Shown here: piece after piece, positions 43,991 through 51,932 of the stretch | How the letters are laid out: each line of letters opens with the position of its first letter | Numbering within the stretch: the stretch's first letter is position 1 | Origin: Iamia sp. SCSIO 61187 | GTDB lineage: Bacteria > Actinomycetota > Acidimicrobiia > Acidimicrobiales > Iamiaceae | Reading direction: 5' to 3' | Length of the DNA: 64,000 nucleotides | Assembly: GCF_019443745.1 (NCBI RefSeq) | Contig: NZ_CP050948.1 | Coordinates: forward strand, 3,910,001-3,974,000 | Notes under the pieces: generated by a model | Told to the model about the DNA's origin: nothing | The model's database searches: none | Seen by the model: the letters and a program-made list of their open reading frames with translations, nothing else | Program-made: the position numbers and the translations under genes

Positions 43991-45306
43991 GGGACCGGCA
44001 GCTCCCCGTCCGGGGAGCGCAGGGCCAGGACCTCGTCGGTGTCCAGGTCCAGGCTCACCACGGTGGACACTGCGTCGCCCCACTCCATGCCCTCCAACAG
44101 CGACGGCAGCAGTGGGAGCACCCGCTGTGCCGGTGGGTCGCCTGCGGTGAGCCGGCCCCGCGGCGACTCCAAGGGCGCCTCGGGGTCGTGTTGGCGATCG
44201 CCCGCCCGACCGGCCAGCTGCAGGGCCTGGTGGGCCTCGGCGAGTCGCTGCGCGATGCGGGCGCGGGCGTCACTGCCCTCGTGGATGATCGGTTCGAAGC
44301 CGAGCCCGTCGTAGGCGGGATCGGCGGATCGCTCGTCCTGCTCGACTCCGGACGCGCGGGCGACGGGTCCTGTCGCTGTGCCCTCGAGCTGGTCGGCCGG
44401 AATCAGCCCGACCCCCCTGCTCGCCCAGCCCAGCAGCTGTGAGCGGCGCAGGAGACGGTGCAACCGCTGGACGTCCTCGCTCTGGCTCAGGTGGACCTGG
44501 GTCGCGAGCCGGAGGACCCGACGCGCAAGCGAAGGTAGTTGGTGCGCAACGAGCGCGGAAGCGATCGACCGAAGATGCGAACGGGCGCGCTCGAGCTCCA
44601 GGAACGACACCGGCACGGGGCCGTCGAGCGCGTCATGGAAGGGGCTCCGCACATGGGCCTCCGCCGGTGTCTCCGCGTCGATGGCCAGGACGACGTGCGA
44701 CTGCTGGATGACGTCGCCCTGGAGTCGGACTTCGAGCACGAGACCGGTCGGGAAGCGGGCGAAGAACGGGCCGATGCGGACGGTGAGCTGGTCCAGGCGC
44801 AGACCGTCCCTGTCGGGAGCGACCTCCGCCATGGGACGCCCGTAGGGTACGCCCCCGGTCATCCCCGTCCCGCCCTGGCCGTACGGACCGATCCCTCGCC
44901 AGGAGGCGGGCGCCTCGTCTGGCAGCACCGGAGGGCTAGAGGCCAGCTCGCCGAGCAGGAGGCGCTTGTGGGTGTCGACGGCGGCGTCGACGAGGGCCGA
45001 GGGATCGGCGTCGTGCACCTCCACCGCCGGTCGGATCGGTGGATCGATGCTCGAACCCAGCGACCACCACACCGGCACGCGTGGTCGCGAGAGACCGTCG
45101 TGCAGGCGTCCGAGCTCTGTAGTGAGGTGGGCGGGTACCGAGCCGGCCATCAACAGCACGTTCGCAGCAGCAGGCGAGTCGACGAGGTGCAGCCGAGGCT
45201 GCAGCAGGAGGTCGTCCACCTGGGTCTGGGCGCCGGCGCCCGCCACGGCGTACACCGGCACGGGCGCTCGGGCCGCGGCCCGTTCGACGGCAGCGCTCAG
45301 GCCCAC
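43987..45306 (-). CDS. Fused NuoB-like/NuoD-like hydrophilic subunit without cysteines
   Basis: Cytoplasmic-type protein of 439 residues from GTG 45306, overlapping nuoA by ten bases and nuoH by four. The N-terminal third resembles NuoB (SPAAANVLLMAGSVPAHL, then HDGLSRPRVPVWWSLGSS, where NuoB has VAG and MGSC). The rest resembles NuoD (VRIGPFFARFPTGLVLEVRL, then GSDARARIAQRLAEAHQALQ). The whole sequence contains no Cys, so it cannot hold the N2 Fe-S cluster, and the His of the NuoD GPQHP motif is missing. It probably docks on NuoA/H as a non-redox connector. Confidence 0.75.
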   Translation of the reverse strand: MGLSAAVERAAARAPVPVYAVAGAGAQTQVDDLLLQPRLHLVDSPAAANVLLMAGSVPAHLTTELGRLHDGLSRPRVPVWWSLGSSIDPPIRPAVEVHDADPSALVDAAVDTHKRLLLGELASSPPVLPDEAPASWRGIGPYGQGGTGMTGGVPYGRPMAEVAPDRDGLRLDQLTVRIGPFFARFPTGLVLEVRLQGDVIQQSHVVLAIDAETPAEAHVRSPFHDALDGPVPVSFLELERARSHLRSIASALVAHQLPSLARRVLRLATQVHLSQSEDVQRLHRLLRRSQLLGWASRGVGLIPADQLEGTATGPVARASGVEQDERSADPAYDGLGFEPIIHEGSDARARIAQRLAEAHQALQLAGRAGDRQHDPEAPLESPRGRLTAGDPPAQRVLPLLPSLLEGMEWGDAVSTVVSLDLDTDEVLALRSPDGELPVP

Positions 45307-45659
45307 CGCAGCGCGCGCTCCCGCCAGGCGTAGAGCACGCCCACGAGCAGGATCGTGATGAACATGCCCATCTCGACGAGGGCGATTCCGCCTTCTCGGA
45401 CAAACACGACGGCCCACGGATACATGAAGACCATCTCCATGTCGAAGGCCAGGAACAGCAGAGCCATCACGTAGTACCGGGCGTGGAACCGACTCCACGC
45501 GTGGACCTCCGGCGGGTGGCCGCCGAGGAACGGCACCCGCTCCGGGGCCGTCTCGCCGACCCCAGCGATGGCGTCGCTCGCCGATCGGAGCGCCACGAGC
45601 GCGACGGTGACGAAGACAAAGACGGCGAGCGACGCACCAAGCGGCCCCAGAGCGGTCAT
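45297..45659 (-). CDS. nuoA: Complex-I-like subunit NuoA
   Basis: A 120-residue three-helix membrane protein. The landmarks are ERVPFLGGHPPEVHAW (the cytosolic loop), SRFHARYYVMALLFLAFDME and VFMYPWAVVF. It starts the Nuo block just after the small YHS gene (two-base gap) and overlaps the B/D-like gene. The loop Cys found in ordinary NuoA/ND3 is absent (Gly-Gly-His here). A decayed copy lies at about 13.0-13.2 kb. Confidence 0.92.
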   Translation of the reverse strand: MTALGPLGASLAVFVFVTVALVALRSASDAIAGVGETAPERVPFLGGHPPEVHAWSRFHARYYVMALLFLAFDMEMVFMYPWAVVFVREGGIALVEMGMFITILLVGVLYAWRERALRWA

Positions 45660-45661
45660 GG

Positions 45662-45808
45662 CTAGGTGTAGTCGTCGGGGTTCTCGCGGAACTCCTCTGC
45701 GCAGTCCTGGCTGCAGAAGAAGTAGTTCGATCCGTCGTGGGCGACGGTGGCTACGGCGTCGTCCTCAGCAATCGTCATCCCGCAGACCGGGTCTTTGACA
45801 TCGGGCAT
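45662..45808 (-). CDS. 48-residue YHS-domain protein
   Basis: ATG 45808 follows GAAGGA. The protein reads MPDVKDPVCGMTIAEDD..., then FFCSQDCAEEF, ending DDYT. This is a complete YHS metal-binding domain with Cys at about 9, 32 and 36. It is the first gene of the complex-I-like operon, two bases before nuoA. It might deliver or sense copper or another metal. A broken copy at 12829 also precedes a NuoA remnant, which supports a functional link. Confidence 0.85.
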   Translation of the reverse strand: MPDVKDPVCGMTIAEDDAVATVAHDGSNYFFCSQDCAEEFRENPDDYT

Positions 45809-45849
45809 GTTGCCGTCCTTCGGGTCGGAGGCTTGCCGTAGCGGGTTCT

Positions 45850-45864
45850 ACTACATGGCGTAGT
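45850..45864 (-). promoter_or_regulatory. Inverted repeat upstream of the YHS-nuo operon
   Basis: ACTAC - ATGGC - GTAGT, a perfect 5-base inverted repeat about 42 bases upstream of the YHS start. The flanking bases read GGGACTA on the operon strand, half of a DevR-type site, but the second half is missing. It may be part of the operon promoter or operator. Confidence 0.3.
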
Positions 45865-45884
45865 CCCTCGGGGTTGAGTGTGCG

Positions 45885-46030
45885 TCAACGCACGTAGGAG
45901 GCGACGGTCGCCCTGCTCGCCTGTGCGTCGTAGATGTCGTGGCAGTGGTTCGCCAACGACCCCGGGTCGTCGATGGCGACGGCGACGGCAGTGCGTACAA
46001 GTCGGTGCCGTCGCTGCCCGCTCCAAGTTC
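45885..46030 (-). pseudogene. Multicopper oxidase C-terminal fragment
   Basis: The leftward frame ends DDPGSLANHCHDIYDAQ, then ATVASYVR and a stop. It matches the end of the intact multicopper oxidase at 28.3 kb (DNPGQWALHCHNIYHAE, then TVLSYVR). Only the final type 1/type 3 copper motif survives, with the second ligand His changed to Asp (IYD for IYH). Upstream sequence drifts between frames. Confidence 0.65.
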
Positions 46031-46079
46031 GAGTCTGCTCCGTACAGCCGCCCGTCCGTGACGACGAGCGCCTGGAAGT

Positions 46080-46590
46080 CAGGGTCGCCGAGCCGAGGGC
46101 GAGGCGTGTACTGGCATGCCCGGGCAAATCGCTCCAGTGTCCCGTTCAGTGCCGCGGTGCGGCGAAGCGGTGGAACTGGGCGGCGGCGAGCGCCGTGAGG
46201 CCCCCAAGCCACATGAGCGCAAGGGCAAGGCGCCGGACTCGTCCAGGCTGGGGGCGAAGGCGCCGTCAAGGAGCACTCGCACCGATCCGTGAGCGGGCAT
46301 CATGGAGGCCCAGGCTGGTGGTGCGGCATCGAACATGGCGTTCTGAGCGATGCCGATGTCGATGAAGGGGACTGCGAGCATCACGTAGAGGCCACAGAGG
46401 AGGCCGTGGCCCCGCGAGCACGCCGATCGTCCCGTAGGTGAGCGCGGTCACGTCACGAGAGGGCTCGGGCACTCCGCCCCTGCTCGTGCTGCATCGGTAC
46501 CCACCCGCAGCGAAGAACCCGTAGTTCTCGCCGATGTCAGCATCTGAGGCGGCAGCGACGATGTGATCCAGGACCACAACGAGAAGCTGT
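46080..46590 (-). pseudogene. ABC-2 permease C-terminal fragment
   Basis: Leftward frames read VTALTYGTIGVLAGP, then VPFIDIGIAQNAMF, APPAWASMMPAHGSVRVLLDG and AFAPSLDESGALPLRSCGLGA. They align in order with the end of the permease at 22.4-22.65 kb (LTYAMVGVLVGP, AFIDVGLGQTVMFPG, ASRVLIDGAFT). Several shifts are present and there is no start. It is a decayed duplicate located just upstream of the multicopper oxidase fragment. Confidence 0.65.
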
Positions 46591-46689
46591 GTCCCAGGTG
46601 AACGCCGGTCGACGTCCCGACGTGATCGCCGCGTTCACCGCCGACCCGGCCGCACACCTGCGTCCGACCACGACAAGGAGCTGACCGCG

Positions 46690-46962
46690 ATGCTGACCTT
46701 CGCCACGCTCGCACGCATCACCGCCGACAACGACGGCTGGGGCCACATGGACGGCTGGGGCGGTGGCTGGATGTGGCTCTGGGGAACCTTGATGATGCTC
46801 TCCTGGGTCGCAATCATCGCCGCCGCCATCTGGTTCCTCAGCCGGAGTCGCGACACGACCGGGAGTCGCCCGTCACGGGCCAAGGAGATCCTCGAGGAGC
46901 GCTATGCCAGCGGCGAGCTCACCACCGAGGAGTACCGCGAACGACTCGACCACCTCCGATGA
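46690..46962 (+). CDS. SHOCT-domain small membrane protein
   Basis: A 90-residue protein after a GACAAGGAG site. The Trp/Gly-rich start (WGHMDGWGGGWMWLWG) is followed by one helix (LMMLSWVAIIAAAIWFL). The C-terminal SHOCT motif is AKEILEERYASGELTTEEY. SHOCT domains are short helical oligomerisation or targeting motifs. It is 49 bases upstream of the permease gene. Confidence 0.85.
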   Translation: MLTFATLARITADNDGWGHMDGWGGGWMWLWGTLMMLSWVAIIAAAIWFLSRSRDTTGSRPSRAKEILEERYASGELTTEEYRERLDHLR

Positions 46963-47011
46963 TGCCCGCCGGTCCCGCCACCGCCGAGAAGCACTCGAAA
47001 GAGGTCCGACC

Positions 47012-48355
47012 GTGGACCAGATGACCGCCGCTGACGACAGCGCCCCGGAGGATGTACCCGGGAGTCTGACGTTGTCGGGGGCGGTCGCGCTCGGCACGGG
47101 GGTGATGATCGGCGCCGGGATCTTCGCGCTGACTGGGCAGACGGCTCGGCTGACGGGCGACTGGTTTCCTCTGGCCTTCGTGGCGGCCGCCGGGGTGGTG
47201 GGGGCGAGTGCCTATTCGTACGTGAAGTTGTCGAACGCGTTCCCGTCCTCGGGTGGGGTCGCCATGTTCTTGAGGGAGGAGTACGGCCCCGGGACGGCGA
47301 CGGGCGTGTTCGCCATCTTCATGTATGTGTCGATGGTGATCAGCGAGGCACTCGTGGCGAGGACGTTTGGCTCGTACCTGCTCCAGCTCGTGCACCTCGA
47401 ACCGGCGACGTTCTGGGTGCCTGCATTCGCAGTGGCGTTGCTCGTCGCCGCGTTCGGCGTGAACGTCGCCGGCAACAGGGCAATGCAGGCCACGCAGCGG
47501 GTCATGGCGGCGGTCAAGATCGTCGGCCTCGGTGCGTTCGCGATCGCGGGGCTCTGGTTCGCGTCGGCGGCCGAGTTCACCAGCGGCGGCGGGGGCGAGT
47601 ACACGGCATCGCCGGAGGGCTTCCTGGCCGCGGTCGCTCTGGCGATCCTCGCCTACAAGGGATTCACCACGATCACCAACAGCGGCGGCGAGCTTGTCGA
47701 TCCGCACCGAAACACAGGACGGGCGATCGTGATCGCGCTGGTGATCTGCACGGTGGTGTACCTGGCCATCGCTGCTGCGGTGGCGGGGAACCTCGATGTG
47801 GTCGAGATCGTGGCCGCCGAGGATTACTCGCTGGCTGAGGCGGCCCGTCCAGCCTTCGGTGACGGTGGGGTGAGCTTCACCGTCGGGTTGGCCATCGTGG
47901 CGACGGCCTCGGGGGTGATGGCCAGCATCTTCGCGGCGTCACGGATGCTGGCGATGCTGACGCACATGGCCCAGGTCCCGCACCGGCATTTCGGCATGCC
48001 CGGCACGGTGCGGACCCACACCACCGTGTACACCGTGGTCTTGGCCATCGGTCTGGCAGCGACGCTGGATCTGCGTCGAATCGCCGCGTTGGGTGCCATC
48101 TACTACCTGATCATGGACATCGCCATCCATTGGGGGCTGTTGCGGCACCTACGTGATCGCGTTCAGCACCGCCGCGCCATCGTGGTCGGTGCCATCGTGC
48201 TCGATGTCGTGGTCCTCTGTGCGTTCGTGTGGGTGAATGCGTCGGTCGATCCGCTCGGCCTCTGGGTGGCGGCCGTGGGCATCGTGCTCGTCGTGCTGGG
48301 CGAGCGGCTGTTCATGGCCTCCCACACCCGACCCGACGGCACGATGGACATGTGA
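47012..48355 (+). CDS. APC-family amino acid/polyamine permease
   Basis: Membrane transporter of 447 residues from GTG 47012 (GAAAGAGG site; ATG 47021 is possible). The TM1 motif GTGVMIGAGIFALTGQTA is the APC signature. YKGFTTITNSGGELVDPHRN resembles the TM6 region of cationic amino acid and putrescine permeases. About 12 helices are present. The substrate is not determined by sequence. Confidence 0.9.
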   Translation: MDQMTAADDSAPEDVPGSLTLSGAVALGTGVMIGAGIFALTGQTARLTGDWFPLAFVAAAGVVGASAYSYVKLSNAFPSSGGVAMFLREEYGPGTATGVFAIFMYVSMVISEALVARTFGSYLLQLVHLEPATFWVPAFAVALLVAAFGVNVAGNRAMQATQRVMAAVKIVGLGAFAIAGLWFASAAEFTSGGGGEYTASPEGFLAAVALAILAYKGFTTITNSGGELVDPHRNTGRAIVIALVICTVVYLAIAAAVAGNLDVVEIVAAEDYSLAEAARPAFGDGGVSFTVGLAIVATASGVMASIFAASRMLAMLTHMAQVPHRHFGMPGTVRTHTTVYTVVLAIGLAATLDLRRIAALGAIYYLIMDIAIHWGLLRHLRDRVQHRRAIVVGAIVLDVVVLCAFVWVNASVDPLGLWVAAVGIVLVVLGERLFMASHTRPDGTMDM

Positions 48356-48399
48356 GCGCTCGAAGGGCCGCTCGTGAGGGCTCGACCGAGGTTCGGTAC

Positions 48400-48540
48400 A
48401 ACCGTCCGGGGCAGCTTCGCACCCACTGCCCACCAACTCTCGGCCACCCACCTCTCGGTCGGTGCAGCGTTCCGAGAACAAGTCGCACCGCAGACACATC
48501 GGTATCTGCGTCGGGGTGAGGTTGGCGCTGGAAGCCAGGG
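48400..48540 (+). pseudogene. Possible adenylate-kinase fragment
   Basis: One frame reads QLSATHLSVGAAFREQVAPQ, similar to the AMP-binding segment of adenylate kinases and to THLSVGAVLRAEI in the adk remnant at 5.6 kb. It lacks a P-loop and continues only briefly (RGEVGAG). The rest of the 254-base spacer between the permease and the BlaI gene holds nothing recognisable. Confidence 0.4.
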
Positions 48541-48609
48541 CAGGACGTCGGCTCAGCGTCGTAGTCGTGCGGCCGGTCGGAGGTACGCTTGGCCTCGGAG
48601 GTGAGAGGC

Positions 48610-48966
48610 ATGCCACGACGGCCAGACGGCGCACTGGAGCAGGAGATCATGGCGGTCCTGTGGACCGCAGATGAAGTTCTGCTGCCCGCGCAGATCCGCG
48701 AGCGCATCCCCTCGGACCTCGCTTACACCAGCGTCGCCACCGTGCTGACCCGCCTGCAGGCCAAGGGGCTTGTGGAGCGGGAAGGGGTAGGGCGCGCCTT
48801 CGCCTACCGCGCCACGGTCAGCGACTCCGAGCTAGCGGTGCGGAAGATGAGCGATGCCATGGCCAAAGCCTCCGATCGAGGCCAGGTCCTCGCCGGCTTC
48901 GTCGGCAGCCTCTCCCAGAAGGAGGCCAAGGCGCTGCGATCGCTTCTGGAGAGGGGGAGGGCCTGA
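48610..48966 (+). CDS. BlaI/MecI-family transcriptional repressor
   Basis: A 118-residue winged-helix repressor. It has LEQEIMAVLWTADEVLLPAQ and TSVATVLTRLQAKGLVEREG, the BlaI HTH, followed by an Arg-rich wing (GRAFAYRATVS) and a dimerisation helix pair. It ends one base into the start of an M56 peptidase gene, the standard BlaI-BlaR1 arrangement. I saw no TACA-TGTA operator upstream. No beta-lactamase is in the window, so the target is unknown. Confidence 0.92.
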   Translation: MPRRPDGALEQEIMAVLWTADEVLLPAQIRERIPSDLAYTSVATVLTRLQAKGLVEREGVGRAFAYRATVSDSELAVRKMSDAMAKASDRGQVLAGFVGSLSQKEAKALRSLLERGRA

Positions 48967-49859
48967 TGTCTCCCTTGAGCGTCGTGCCGCTGGCCGTGAC
49001 GATCGCCCTGGCGATGGCCATCGCCGCAGCTCACAAGCGTGTTCCGCCGGCCCTCGCGTCGCGCCTGCTCGCCATCACGCTCGGGGCGGTCGTCGTCGCT
49101 GCGGCACCGGCGGTCTGGCTCACGGCGTTGGACTTCCTCACGCACCTGCCGATCTTCGGCACCGGGATGCGACGATCGCTGGAAGCGGTAGGCGTGGCTG
49201 TCCCCGCCACGGAAGGTCACAGGCGGGTGTCGCCGTGGATCGGCGTTCCTGCGGTCACGATGACGGTGTGGGGCGCCGCACAAGCCTGCCGAGCCGTACG
49301 GCGCCACCGGCAGCTGCGCGATGACACCCATTCGCCGATCGATGTCGCTGACTGCGACGAACCCTTCGCAGTGACACTGCCCGGCCGAGGCGGCCGGATC
49401 ATGCTGTCACGCGGGATGTTCGATCTGCTCGACGACCGAGAGCTGGCGGTCGTGCTCGACCACGAGCAGGCGCACGCCGACCACCGCCACGACCGGTACC
49501 TGCTGGTCGAGCAGGTCGGCACCGCGGTCTTCCCCCTCGTACGGCCGCTCGGAACGCGCCTGCGCTTCTCACTGGAGCGGTGGGCCGACGAGGAAGCCGC
49601 CGCCTCATGTGGCGATCGGTCGTTCGTCGGGCAGACACTCGGCAAAGTCGCGCTCCACAACGTCCAACCTGCCACGGGCATGTCGTTCGGCAGCCTGGGC
49701 ACAGTCGGACGCGTGGCTGCGCTCCTCGGGCCCCCGGTCGGTGCCCCCCGCCGAGTGGAGGTCGCAGCGATCGGGGCCACCATGGGCCTGACCTGCCTGC
49801 TGGCGATGGTGCAGCTGCACCACCTGGAACCCCTCATCCGTCTGCTCTGCCCAGGCTGA
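48966..49859 (+). CDS. M56-family (BlaR1-like) membrane metallopeptidase
   Basis: A 297-residue membrane protein with helices at both ends and a cytoplasmic zinc-protease domain. HEQAH in VVLDHEQAHADHRHD is the HExxH catalytic motif, and WADEEAAASCGD supplies the downstream Glu. It lacks a penicillin-binding sensor domain, as in short actinobacterial M56 proteins. It overlaps the BlaI gene by one base and would cleave that repressor. Confidence 0.88.
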   Translation: MSPLSVVPLAVTIALAMAIAAAHKRVPPALASRLLAITLGAVVVAAAPAVWLTALDFLTHLPIFGTGMRRSLEAVGVAVPATEGHRRVSPWIGVPAVTMTVWGAAQACRAVRRHRQLRDDTHSPIDVADCDEPFAVTLPGRGGRIMLSRGMFDLLDDRELAVVLDHEQAHADHRHDRYLLVEQVGTAVFPLVRPLGTRLRFSLERWADEEAAASCGDRSFVGQTLGKVALHNVQPATGMSFGSLGTVGRVAALLGPPVGAPRRVEVAAIGATMGLTCLLAMVQLHHLEPLIRLLCPG

Positions 49860-49937
49860 TCGGTGCCGGGAGCGGACGCGCAGGAGCCCGTGACCGGGCT
49901 GCTCGTCGAGGTGGGGCGTCTCCGCAATTCGACCGTG

Positions 49938-50600
49938 TCAGTCGACGTCTGCGTCAACCCATCGATCGGGATCTGCACTGAAGGCCCCGGCGCACTCGAG
50001 CGAGCAGAACCAGTGGTCATGGTCGCCGTGCTTCAGCCGGCCGGCGGCCCCAGCGCGAGTGATGGCCATCCGACAGACCGGATCGACCACCCGCTCGTTC
50101 GCCCGTGGGCAGGGCTCCACGTAGTAGAGGTCGACCGGCTCTGAGACATGCCGCAAACGCACCTTGCCGAGAGGCTCGACCGAGACGCCTAGGCCGCGAG
50201 CTGCCGCCGCCACCGTCGCGGTCACCAGGACCTCACCGCTCCGAGCCTCGGCTGCGACGCGCGCCGCGAGGTTGACAGCGGCCCCGAACCAGTCGCCGTC
50301 CCGTTCAATCGCGGGACCGTGATGCAGGCCGACCCGCACAGCCGGAAACCCCGGCTCCTCATCGATGGCGGAGCAAAGCCGACCCACAAGCTCCAGACCC
50401 GCTGAAGGTGTGGGAGCCGTCAGCATCACCGCATCTCCGATGCACTTCACCAGGCGGTCCTCGGGGCCGAGAGCAGCCCGGCTAAGCGCGGTGAACCGTG
50501 CGACCAGGTCGGCAGCCTGCTCGTCACCGTGAGCCTCGGTGAGAGCCGTGTAGCCGGCAAGATCGACGAACACGAAGGTTCGAGGGGTGCTCATCGGCAT
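49938..50600 (-). CDS. Class III nucleotide cyclase domain fused to a YHS domain
   Basis: A protein of about 220 residues from ATG 50600 (50594 is an alternative). The cyclase homology domain (about 5-165) has FVFVDLAGYTALTEAHGDEQ with the first metal Asp, LVKCIGDAVMLTAPTP with the second, and GAAVNLAARVAAEA. The C-terminal YHS domain has VVDPVCRM, then HDHWFCSLECAGAF. This links a possible cyclic-nucleotide synthase to the same metal-binding module found in the nuo operon. Catalytic activity is inferred. Confidence 0.85.
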   Translation of the reverse strand: MPMSTPRTFVFVDLAGYTALTEAHGDEQAADLVARFTALSRAALGPEDRLVKCIGDAVMLTAPTPSAGLELVGRLCSAIDEEPGFPAVRVGLHHGPAIERDGDWFGAAVNLAARVAAEARSGEVLVTATVAAAARGLGVSVEPLGKVRLRHVSEPVDLYYVEPCPRANERVVDPVCRMAITRAGAAGRLKHGDHDHWFCSLECAGAFSADPDRWVDADVD

Positions 50601-51159
50601 CGATGCCCGCACGCGAGAATGGACACGATCAGGCCCGGACGCCTCGAGCGTGATCGCAGAACCGCCTTGACGGACTCGACGAGGTGGGGCCTGTACTCCA
50701 TGACCCACGGATGGCGGGTGTACCGGCCGCCAACAGCGTCTTGCAGACCGTCCATCTCGAGCTGGCCATGAGCGCGCCGTCGCGCGACGAGGTCTCAGTG
50801 GTCATCGCCGCGCTGATGAAATGTTGCCTCGAGCTCACCGGCGGAGGCTAGGCCTCTCTCCGCCCGCACATGACGGCGATGGGCAGGTGCATCGCCGCTC
50901 GTGCCCGAGCCGATCAAGCTTCCAGGATCGCCGCGCAGTCTCGATCGCCCATCCAAGATCGCGCCGGCTGACCCTGTGGCGTCGTCGAGAGAGGCCGTCG
51001 GGGAGCCGATGGATCCCGATCTGACGGACGACAAGCCGGGACCGCCGCCGCGTCAGGGCCTCGACGACGTCTCCCTGGTGCTCGTAGGGTCGACGTCAAC
51101 CAGCAGCTCCAGCCGAGCGACGGGTGGAGGCGCTGCCGTCCTGACCTGCTGACCGTGAA
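50601..51159. other. Region without a convincing gene
   Basis: About 560 bases between the cyclase gene and the AlpA-like gene. One short frame (MSAPSRDEVSVVIAALMKCC, from 50768) has a protein-like composition but is only 27 codons. Other frames are Arg/Ser-rich. The region may contain one edge of the mobile module, but no repeat or attachment core was identified. Confidence 0.4.
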
Positions 51160-51363
51160 CTAGTCGAGGCGGCCGGTCTTGCGAGCCCACTCCTCGACGT
51201 CGGGCCAGCTCCAGAGCCGGGTGCGGCCCCACATCCCGAGCGGCTCGGGGAAGTCTGCATAGCGGAGAGCGTAGTTGCCGACCGTCTGCGGGTGAGCAAG
51301 GCCGAGTCGTTCAGCGATCATCCGCACGTCCACGAGGTCGTCGACGTCGACGTTGCGGCCCAT
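51160..51363 (-). CDS. AlpA/excisionase-like helix-turn-helix protein
   Basis: A 67-residue protein with a winged HTH of the MerR/AlpA type (LVDVRMIAERLGLAHPQTVG, then WPDVEEWARKTGRLD). The layout matches small excisionase-like or plasmid-regulator DNA-binding proteins. It lies at the edge of the conjugation module and is divergent from the XRE gene. A palindrome just upstream of its start is a likely binding site. Confidence 0.7.
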   Translation of the reverse strand: MGRNVDVDDLVDVRMIAERLGLAHPQTVGNYALRYADFPEPLGMWGRTRLWSWPDVEEWARKTGRLD

Positions 51364-51389
51364 TGACCTGGGACCCTAGGCGCACTCAT

Positions 51390-51407
51390 TGACGTTAGGT
51401 CACGTCA
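51390..51407 (-). promoter_or_regulatory. Palindromic operator candidate between divergent HTH genes
   Basis: TGACGT - TAGGTC - ACGTCA is a perfect 6-base inverted repeat with a 6-base spacer, 27 bases upstream of the AlpA-like start. CATTGAC also occurs twice (51361 and 51387) 26 bases apart, and TGACCT at 51364 mirrors AGGTCA at 51397. This cluster suits autoregulation by one of the two HTH proteins. Confidence 0.55.
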
Positions 51408-51626
51408 GTGGTACTGCTGGTTGTGCCCTCGACAACCGGGGGTGCTGAGTGGCCCCGGCGCAGGTGGAACTGCCCGGGGCCGTGGCCGAACCCTTGCTAG
51501 GAGGGCCCGACGATTTCCGACACTTCGCGCGCACGCCCAGGGCGTTTAGCCGCTGGCGGCGAACTGCGACCTGCGCATTCTCCGCACCCTGAACGAACCG
51601 ACGCGGAGGGCGGGGTCCGGCTTCCG

Positions 51627-51932
51627 GTGCCCAGTCGGTGGGAGGTGCCAATCGAGCTGTGGGCGTCGTTCGTCCGCTACGCCCGTCGCTACCGGGGCCT
51701 GAGCCAACTGGCGCTCGCACTCGCTGCAGATGCGTCGCAGCAGACGAGCTCGAAGGTCGAGGCGGGCAGCATCTGCCCTCACGATCGCCTGAAGGTCCGG
51801 CTCGCCGAGGCGCTCGACGTCCGCACGGCCGACCTCTTCCCGTGGCCGTCCCAGCTCGTGTGGGCGGCCGCCGGCGAAGTCGCGTGGCCCGTCTTGCCCG
51901 GCGGCCGAAGCCCGGAGGGTCCACATGTGTGA
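51627..51932 (+). CDS. XRE-family helix-turn-helix protein
   Basis: A 101-residue protein from GTG 51627. RRYRGLSQLALALAADASQQ and SSKVEAGSICPHDRLKVRLA form the XRE HTH (about 18-70), followed by ALDVRTADLFPW. It overlaps the next gene by eight bases and probably controls the mobile module. It is divergent from the AlpA-like gene. Confidence 0.8.
   Translation: MPSRWEVPIELWASFVRYARRYRGLSQLALALAADASQQTSSKVEAGSICPHDRLKVRLAEALDVRTADLFPWPSQLVWAAAGEVAWPVLPGGRSPEGPHV

Noticed and set aside
45297-45306. Separate nuoB and nuoC genes hidden in other frames
   Set aside because: No frame near the nuoA end shows the NuoB CC or GSC motifs or a NuoC-like domain; the B/D-like gene overlaps nuoA directly.
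50768-50851. 27-codon frame MSAPSRDEVSVV...
   Set aside because: Protein-like but no ribosome site, family or neighbour support.
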